Origin: Rhypophila decipiens
Taxonomy: Eukaryota; Ascomycota; Sordariomycetes; Sordariales; Naviculisporaceae
DNA: 64,000 nucleotides
Direction of reading: 5' to 3'
Assembly: GCA_033297075.1 (NCBI GenBank)
Contig: MU858215.1
Location: 20,517 to 84,516 of the forward strand
Made by a program: the position numbers and the translations under genes. The notes beneath the pieces were generated by a model. It saw only the letters and a list, made by a program, of their open reading frames with translations, made no database searches and was not told the origin of the DNA. This document shows positions 56,283-64,000 of the stretch, piece after piece (the stretch's first letter is position 1; every line of letters starts with the position of its first letter).

Positions 56283-56605
56283 TTAATAGCCTGAAAAATG
56301 AATTAGGTGTTCCAAGTTGACTTTAATTTGGATAAAAGTGCACTTGTGACTCCATGGTTGTGATGGATATGCTATGATGTAGTTTTGTGTCGAGAGCAGA
56401 ACTTGTCGTGAAAATGCCAATCCTCGAGAAACACCACGAAATGTTCAAATTTTAGGACTCAGAGTAGCGGATGGCCCAGGCGGCGTACAGTATTTGGGTG
56501 AGGTACAACTCATATATAGGGGTCTCCCGGCACCTCCCCCAACTGATCTTACTTCAAATCTCATCCCAACATCGCGTCATTATCATAAATCCCCTTATCG
56601 CCGAC

Positions 56606-58362
56606 ATGATCTCGATTTGGCTAGCTCTGCCCCTTTTGGCCCTGTCCTACTCCGGTCTCTGCATCGTGCAACTCGCCCTCAACTACCGAAAAGCGCACAG
56701 AATCGGCCTACCAATCCTGATCACCCCCGTCGACCCGTCCAACGTCCCGTGGCTGCTCTGTTCAAGCTGGCTCGAACCGTTTCTTCGAAAATGGCTTCCC
56801 TTCGGACTTGCAAATTTCGTCGACTACAACAGCCGTGACTGGAATTACGACAAGATTCACCAGCTGCAGGAAAACATCGGCGACACTTTCTGCATCGTCT
56901 CGCCCAAACAAGTCCGTGTATTCACCGGCAATTCCGAAGCAGCCGATGGCCTGTCCCGCAGAAGAAAGGACTATGTCAAGGCCGTTGCGCTTTACAAGCC
57001 GCTGGAGATATTTGGGAGGAATGTCGTGACGACCGAAGGCGACGACTGGGTCCGGCACAGACGCCTGACGACGCCGCCGTTCAATGAGCGCAACAGCGCA
57101 CTAGTCTGGGAAGAGAGCAAGCGACAGGCCGTGGAAATGCTTCACGAGTGGGAGAACAGCCCCAACGGCCAGGTCACGAATCCGCAGCGCGACACCATGA
57201 TGTTGGCTCTACACGTTCTGACCGCTGCTGGATTCGGAAGGCCGTTTACTTTCGGCAAGGGGCTCGAGACCCCGTCTGACGGACATAGCCTCACATACCG
57301 CGACGCGCTGAGCTTGATTCTGGGCAATTTGTTCACTGCAGTCTTCACAGCGACTGTGAATCTTCCGAGCTGGATGCTGCCGCGCAAGTTCGCCGAGATC
57401 AACGATGCGGTCGACAACTTCCGGCGCTACATGATCGAGATGGTGCAAGAGGAGCGAGCGGCCATGGCGGCTGGCGACTCGGAGCGCGATAACCTGATGA
57501 GCATCCTGGTGCGGGCATCCGAAGCGTCAAAGCAGAAAGGTGAGGAAGGAAAAGTAGCAAGACATCTTTCTGATACAGAAATCTACGGAAACCTGTTCAG
57601 CTACAATCTTGCTGGTCACGAGACGACGTCGAATACGCTTGCGTATGCCACTATTCTTCTGGCAGCCCATCCGGAATGGCAGGAGTGGGTGCGCGACGAG
57701 GTCGATGCCGTCACCGCTGCATGTGGTCATGGGGTTTCTGCCAAATACTTGCAGTATGCTACGGCCTATCCGCAACTCAAGAGATGTCTTGCGCTCATGG
57801 TACGTAGCTCCAGACAAGTCTCATGACAGCTGGCTGATGAATCTGACTCGGGCAGCATGAAACACTACGATTATTCGGCGCGGCGCGAGCCGTCCCCAAG
57901 ACCACCACCAGCTCAGCCCAGACACTCACAATCAACGGGCATGAATACGTCATCCCGCCAAACACATTTATAGGAGTCGACCTCGCAGGCTTGCACACGT
58001 CTTCGGCATCATGGGGTAAGGACTCGCTGGTGTGGCGTCCTGACAGATGGGTCACCAGAGATGAAAAAGACGGCACCGAGAACTTGGCCCCTATCACGAC
58101 CGGCGCCTTCCTGCCCTGGGCAGCTGGGCCACGCGTCTGTCCGGGCAAGAAATTCTCCCAGGTCGAGTTTGTTGCAGTCCTGGCTTGCATGCTAAGCGAT
58201 TACCGCATCGAGCCCATGACGGATGAGAAGGGGGACAAGGCAGCTGCTGCTGCGGCGCTGATGGAGGAGCTGAAGCTGAGCAGTTTTAATTTTCTGCTCA
58301 AGGTCAAGAATCCTGACAGAATTAGGTTGCGTTGCGTTGGGAGGAAGACGAAGACTTGCTAG
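56606..58362 (+). CDS. Cytochrome P450 (cluster P450-4)
   Basis: Two exons, 56606-57799 and 57856-58362. The 56-nt intron (GTACGT...GCAG) splits CLALM-HETLRLFG, which contains ExxR. The product has 566 residues. The start MISIWLALPLLALSYSGL is a membrane anchor. Motifs: C helix WVRHRRLTTPPF, I helix NLAGHETTSNTLAY with the canonical acid-Thr pair, WRPDRW, and the haem loop FLPWAAGPRVCPGKKFSQ. The haem loop has W-A-A-G rather than F-G-x-G, a variant common in one fungal P450 group. All key residues are present, so it should be active. Substrate is unknown. Confidence 0.87.
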
Positions 58363-58807
58363 TTGGACCAGTTGGCAGTCAGACCTGTCTTGGCGTTTCC
58401 TGTATTCCATTGCCTCGTGAAGAAAAGGCCTCTTCGGGATGCTTCGGCATGTTGGAAGGTCTCTGCATGATCCTTCCCACGTTTTGCATGCATGTGTATA
58501 GTGGAGTCAGTCAGTGGACACAGTACGAGGCTGATGCATGGCTGATTGGCTGATTGGCTGATGCGCTGCTGATTGGCTGATTGGCTGATGGCTCGCCCGC
58601 TCAGTTCACCCCGCTGGCGTGTAAACAAATGGTGCACTAGGTTCACACCAAGCCGTCCCAGTAGCTCGTCAACACAGGATAGGGGAACGAGAGCAACTTG
58701 TGCTCCTTTTCGTTGACTTTAGGTATACTGTGGTGTCCCAACAGGCAGACCTTTCACTCTTTCAAACAAGGTCTTTGGCAAGTCCTCACGACCCCCAGGT
58801 GCTAATC
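58363..58807. other. Short intergenic gap with GCTGATTG repeats
   Basis: Around 58530-58590 the octamer GCTGATTG is repeated five to six times with variants (GCTGATGC). The promoter of the next P450 gene must be here. No other feature is seen. Confidence 0.5.
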
Positions 58808-60410
58808 ATGGCCTTGAGCACACCGTCTCCGATCCTTGTTCTAGTAGCCGTTGTTGCTCTTCTGGCATTTGGCGTGTTGTCCTTGAGAAAGAAGCCCGAC
58901 CCAAGAGAACCCCCTTACGTCTCTGAGCCGATCCCGTTTGTCAGCCACATCTATGGCCTCCTCAAACACGGGCTGCGGTATTTTGATCTCGTCAGGTAAT
59001 TGCCCTGGGGAATCCTCAAGGCAGAGAAATATTACAGCATGAAACTAACAATAGCACAGCGCCCAACAACCTCATCCCATCTTCACCATCGAGCTCCCGG
59101 GACAAAAGAACTACATCGTGACTTCACCCGAGCTAGTCCAAGCGGTGCAGCGAAATGTCACTTCTCTGTCCTTCAGCCCAGCCATGATCCCGGCCTTCCG
59201 CCGAATGATGGACATTGACGAGCAAGGGATCTCGCTAATCTTCAAAGATGCCCACACAACGACGGGCTTCTACGGCGAAATCCACCGCATCCAGAAAGCG
59301 TCGCTGCATCCTGGGACCGAATCGCTAGACCAGCTGTGCAATCTTGTCCGAACCAAACTCATGCACGACGTCAACAGCCTTCCGACGAATAACGTCGTCG
59401 GCCTCTACGTCTGGATACAGGATCTGTACATGAGGTCCAACAACTCGGCCTGTTTTGGCGACAAGGACCCATTCTCGCTCGATCCATCACTCAACGCAAC
59501 ATTCTGGCAATGGGAAGCAAACATCAAAACCCTCCTCCTCGGCATCCCCTGGATCCTGAATCCCAAAAGCTACACCGCCGCCAAATCTTCGCGGGAGAAA
59601 CTCGTCGCGGCATTCACAACCTACCTCGAATCCAACGGCCTATCATCCGCATGCTCCTTCATCCAAGACCTTTCCGGGCTGGGCATCAACCGCGGCCTGA
59701 GCACAGAGAACAACGCCAAAGCCCTAATCGGATCGATCCTCGCCATAGTCGGCAACACCATCCCTACCACCTTTTGGCTGCTCGTGCACGTCTATTCCCG
59801 TCCCACACTTTTGTCGTCAATCCGAAATGAACTAGAGGCCATCATCGTCATGACGGGCCCCTCCGACTCGGGCGTGGTATCCTTGAGCTACACCCTGATC
59901 AAGGAGAAATGCCCCGTGTTTCTGTCAGTCTACGACGAGGTACTGCGTCTTACGAGCGGCATCGCTACGGTGCGCTATACAATGCAGGACACGCTCATCA
60001 ATGACACCTGGCTTCTGAAGAAAGCCGCGCAGGTGCAGATGCCGACGGCCTATATTCACACTGATCCGTCGACGTGGGGCGCTGATGCTGACCAGTTTGA
60101 TGCCGAGCGGTTTCTTGAGACCAAGGTGAAGAGGTTGAGTAGGGAGGAGAGAGTGAAGCGCAATGCGGCGTTTCGGCCGTTTGGTGGTGGCAACGTCATG
60201 TGTCCGGGTAGGTTTTTTGCCAGTCACGAGGTTCTTGGCTTCGTGGCCACGATTCTGCTTGGGTGGGATATGGAGCCTTTTGATAATGGGGAGTGGAGGG
60301 TGCCGGACATGGATAGAAGTAAACTGCCGCTTACGAGTCTGAAGCCGCATGGTGATGTCAAGGTTAGGTTGCTCAGAAGGGGAGGGTGGGAGAAGAAAGT
60401 ATTTGAATGA
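58808..60410 (+). CDS. Cytochrome P450 (cluster P450-5), CYP7/CYP8-like
   Basis: Two exons, 58808-58995 and 59060-60410, with a 64-nt intron (GTAATT...CACAG) joining YFDLV-SAQQPHPIFTIEL. The product has 512 residues. The N-terminal anchor is SPILVLVAVVALLAFGVL. The I helix AIVGNTIPTTFWLLVHV matches the NTIPATFW pattern of sterol 7-alpha-hydroxylase (CYP7A), lacking the acid-Thr pair. ExxR is DEVLRLTS, and the haem loop FRPFGGGNVMCPGRFFASHE is intact. It is the second member of this unusual class in the cluster, on the opposite strand from P450-3. A sterol-like substrate is inferred only from the class. Confidence 0.86.
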
Positions 60411-60977
60411 CGAATGTACGTATATGTTACTATGCTCGCCCACACTCTCGGTCCCGGTCCAGTGATAGTTCCACAGTGCAGGACCTGACACGTCGCCATA
60501 GATCTACCCGCTCAGTATCTGTATTTATCTGACTGTGAAGAATTGAAGTCGTACGTACCTGGATAGGAGGGTTTTGTATGGCTTACAAGGCTGTGATACG
60601 TTCGGCAGCATTACTCGGTTTAACCTGGCCCTCCACCAGCGGTGTTTACGAGAGGAGAATGGCCTGTTGTGGGACACTTGGCGCAGAACAGACCGGCTTG
60701 TGTAATCCCTTCGGAAATTGATTGTTGGAAATCGTTTGTTAAATGGGAGAACCGTCTCGGAAATGCGCACGATGGCACTGCATGCACCCGGGATGGGGGG
60801 CTTGTCCGCTCCATGTGAGTTTTTCCCACTTGTGGCAGTGATTTCCTCTTTTCTTGCTGTTTCAAGTCTGTCGATACCTTATGTCCCCGAGTCAACACCT
60901 TCCTGGCCCGGCTACCTAGAAGAACGCCATCGTCTATATTTACTACTAAAACTCCACATCCTTGGTCTTCAGTCACC
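60411..60977. other. Intergenic, right border of the P450 cluster
   Basis: About 570 bp with short frames only. It separates the last P450 from the HET gene and must hold the HET promoter. No recognisable motif. Confidence 0.4.
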
Positions 60978-63665
60978 ATGCCTGCCTGCCAAGATGCCGA
61001 TGTTTCTTCTTCAGAAGCGGATGACTGTGTCGAACCCGTTGTCTTTGGGCATTTAGCCGACATTTTCTCCGTGCTGAGGTTCAACTCGTGCCACTCCAGC
61101 CCAAGCTTGGATGATTGCAGCTCCGACGCCGAGGACGAGGAGAAGGAAGACGACGATACCATGGCAGCAACGCACGATAAAATGGGAGACGCAACGTCTC
61201 AATTGTGTCCTCGGTGCCGAGAGATCGACTTCTCAAAGGCCTGGACCTCAACGAAGATCGGGCCAGAGGGACAGATCGTTGCGGGAGCGAGACTCATTGC
61301 ATTACTTTGTCGAATTCCCATTCCACCACAATGTATGGATATGGAATCTGAAGAATTTCTGCAGTATCTTATCCGCGCGACCAAATGTCCATTGTGTATT
61401 CTCATATACCGACTCATCTCGGCTTATCCGGAGCATTGTCCGTGGATGGAGAACGTCGAGCATCTTGCTGCCGAAAAAGGGTTATATGCCTTTTCACTAA
61501 AAGATTGCCCTCACGCAAGTTTGGAACAGAGGGCGAGGATTAAGGTGGATATTGACTACGGCGCCTTCGAAGATATCCTCCTCCTTTCAATTGTTCCAAC
61601 TAGCCCACAGAATGTCCATGTGGATCCCTATGGAACCGCATGTGAGACAGTTCTGGGATCTGGATATCTGCTATGTCATAATCGACATCTGGCCCCTGAG
61701 CAGACGTGCAAACTCAGCTCGATCTTTGTGCCGAGGGTCATCGAGACAAAGGTCAGTTTCCAGACCATAAGGAGCTGGATTGCTCACTGCCTCAATCATA
61801 ATGGAGACGCCTGCCACAGAATATCAGTGGAGGGGAACCTGAATGCCCATGTAGCAATACCCAGTAGTAAAAGATTTCGTCTTATTGACTGCGAAAGCAG
61901 AACGCTGGTAGCTGCTACAGCTGGGCAGAAGTATACAGCGTTGAGTTACGTATGGGAGCGAGGTCCTCGGATTTTGGCGCAGAGCCACCACCGAGGCTTT
62001 CGGGTCGGCGACGAGATCCCAGGCAATTTATTATCCCCTGCCGTGGAGGATGGACTCAGAGCTACACAGGGACTTGGTTTTAGGTATTTCTGGGTCGACA
62101 AGATCTGCATCGACCAAACCTCCCAGCAAGACAAAGAAGAACAAATAGGGATGATGCGCAGTATCTATCAAGGGGCGGAGCTAACACTAATATCGCCATG
62201 TTATGACGAGTCTGAGTATTTCCCGGGCGTTGGGAAATCACGGCACCAAACCCATGGGATAAGAATTGGGGACTTCACGCTGCTCGAGAGGCCCATACAC
62301 CCCGGGTTAGCCTTGAACATGTCTATTTGGCGGACAAGAGGCTGGACTCTCCAGGAGGAAATGCTCTCACGGCGGGCTCTCTAATTTCTCGACGGTCAGG
62401 CCCGATTTATTTGCAATCACGGCATATATGGAGATTTATTTGACGACCCGGAAGACATCAAGAGCGAAAAAGGGGAAACGAGGGGACCGGACCAATTCCT
62501 TGGACCCGACCAGATCTTAGCTCCACGCATGGAGTTTGCAATGGGAATGCCATTTCGTGAGTACGATCGACCGCTCGGCTGCCGCGGTACATTTGGCTGT
62601 ATATGCCAGCCAGGTACCTACATATCGTTTGCAAAACTCTGGGATGTCTTGTATCATTATACCTGGAGGGAACTCACGGATGATGCCGACACACTGAGAG
62701 CTGTTGAAGGTTGCCTAACGCTGGCCTCAGGATTTCAACACCCAATTCATTTTGTTCTAGGTATAGGCTTCCCAAGAGCGCTTCAACACAACGAATCCCA
62801 CGACTATGAGCTCAGATCATATTTTATAGCCGGACTAACATGGTTTCACGAATCTGGCGGACAATCGAGGCATCGTGAGCCCAGTTGGACCTGGTCATCA
62901 TGGAGAGTAACCGATCAACCAAGCTATAGATGGGCCGGTGAATTACTTCATCCTATCGACTTTTTTGAAGGAGGCGTCAATGGTATCCAATCTAAAGAAG
63001 AGCAGATGGGATCATGGGACGAGCCCGAATGTCGCCCAGGTCGATTCTTTTCCACGTTCCTTGACGGCATCGAATTTGAGATCTCCAACAGCTTGGTATT
63101 CAAGTGGAAGGGGAACACTCACCAAAAGCCATCGGCGGAGTACCTTGAAGGAACGACGGTTTTCCGACTTGCCGACATCTTGGAAATATCAGATCAGGAT
63201 CGCTCCTCGGTTAAAGCGCTCTTAGTAGTTGCTCCGGTATTAGTCCCAGACGCATGTCGGATCACTGTCACTTCGCCGGAGCATGTCACGCTTTCTGTTG
63301 GCGGGTACGCTCTGGCACATGACCGTCGAGAGGGAGTTGAAATGGACGTTCAAGACACTTGTGTATTGCCCATCTTTCCTCGCCTCAGTTCTGGAGACCT
63401 CATATTCATTTTGATGGGGGTAGCAACAATTCCGTACTTCATGAAGCGTGGCATGACCATGCGCTGGCTCCAGCCAAATTGTAAGCCATTGTTTGTAATG
63501 GTGGCCGAACGTGCTGAAACCCAAGAAAACAACGAGCGCAGCGGTACCGGATGCTACATGTACCAAAGGGTTACTATGCTGGTTTTTGCCGTACCAGAGG
63601 AACACTCGCTAGATGATATATATGGCAATTGCCGGGCCAGATATGAAAAACTTCGGCTGATATGA
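60978..63665 (+). pseudogene. HET-domain gene with one in-frame TAA stop
   Basis: One plus-strand frame is open from 60978 (MPACQDADVS; alternative M at 61161) to 63665 except for TAA at 62382-62384. HET motifs lie before the stop: YTALSYVWERGP, FRYFWVDKICIDQ, MRSIYQGAELTLI and WRTRGWTLQEEMLSRRAL. The reading resumes directly as FLDGQARFICNHG, exactly where functional HET proteins continue (L-I/V-F-x-x-Q-x-x-F-x-C), then TFGCICQPGTYISF and PSWTWSSW. The last third is ordinary coding sequence, so the gene was intact until recently. A truncated protein of 468 residues would keep the whole HET domain but lose the C-terminal specificity region. SYVWE replaces the usual SYVWG. A sequencing error or an allele difference is possible. 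Confidence 0.82.
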
Positions 63666-64000
63666 AGATGGGTTTCTTTATCATGTTATTTTCGCATTAG
63701 AGGTACTACTCAAAGGGCATAGCTAGTATCTGTAGAATACATTCTAGCAACAAATGACTTCCACATGTAGCTCGTGTATTGTAGAAGGTAAAACACTACA
63801 CCGGCAGACAAACTTGATAGCTCACAGGAAAAAACACTACTGTGTACCAAACCATGTCGAGAGCAATACTATCAACCTATTCCCAGCCACAAATCTATAT
63901 TAAAAGATGTTACAACCTGACACCTGGGTAGGTACAGACTGCAAGGCAGGACGCCTAACGGGGGTTGACAGTTGGAAAGGAGGTTGTACGCGGTAAGTAC
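63666..64000. other. Right edge, nothing recognised
   Basis: 3' flank of the HET gene; AT-rich, no gene or repeat seen. Confidence 0.4.

Overview
The window is nuclear DNA of a filamentous ascomycete (Pezizomycotina). Evidence: genes with short GT..AG introns (about 50-85 nt) and pyrimidine-poor acceptors, two heterokaryon-incompatibility (HET) domain genes, a CFEM-type cysteine-rich membrane protein, an RTA1-family membrane protein, a subfamily-5 GH5 endoglucanase, a secreted GMC oxidoreductase and a dense group of cytochrome P450 genes. I cannot name the species.

Left part (1-30 kb): edge of a membrane-protein gene, a TDP2-like phosphodiesterase, a HET gene broken by two in-frame stops, a conserved hypothetical protein with a spliced 5' end, a CFEM-like protein divergent from a multi-pass membrane protein that carries an in-frame TGA, a flavin halogenase-like protein with a C-terminal zinc ribbon, a short-chain dehydrogenase converging on a Kre9-like surface protein, an Apa2-type Ap4A phosphorylase, a bacterial-looking FAD dehydrogenase, a secreted GMC oxidoreductase and a GT31-like glycosyltransferase.

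Middle (29.5-42.3 kb): gene-poor, with a GNAT acetyltransferase, a GH5 endoglucanase, a slightly degenerate tRNA-Cys and an RNase H protein frameshifted in a G7 tract. Short terminal-inverted-repeat elements occur at 11.4, 18.7 and 30.6 kb. They carry imperfect 8-bp target duplications (hAT-like), and two of them have internal minisatellites.

Right part (42.4-60.4 kb): a compact set of nine genes that looks like a secondary-metabolism tailoring cluster: an RTA1 membrane protein, five P450s (two with a CYP7/CYP8-like I helix), a sulfotransferase-family protein and two wax-synthase-like membrane O-acyltransferases. No PKS, NRPS, prenyltransferase or terpene cyclase is visible in or beside it. 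The cluster either modifies a scaffold made elsewhere or a sterol or triterpenoid drawn from primary metabolism (inference). A second HET gene, broken by one in-frame TAA, bounds it on the right.

A recurring theme is gene decay by single events in otherwise open frames: four nonsense codons in three genes and a homopolymer frameshift in a fourth.
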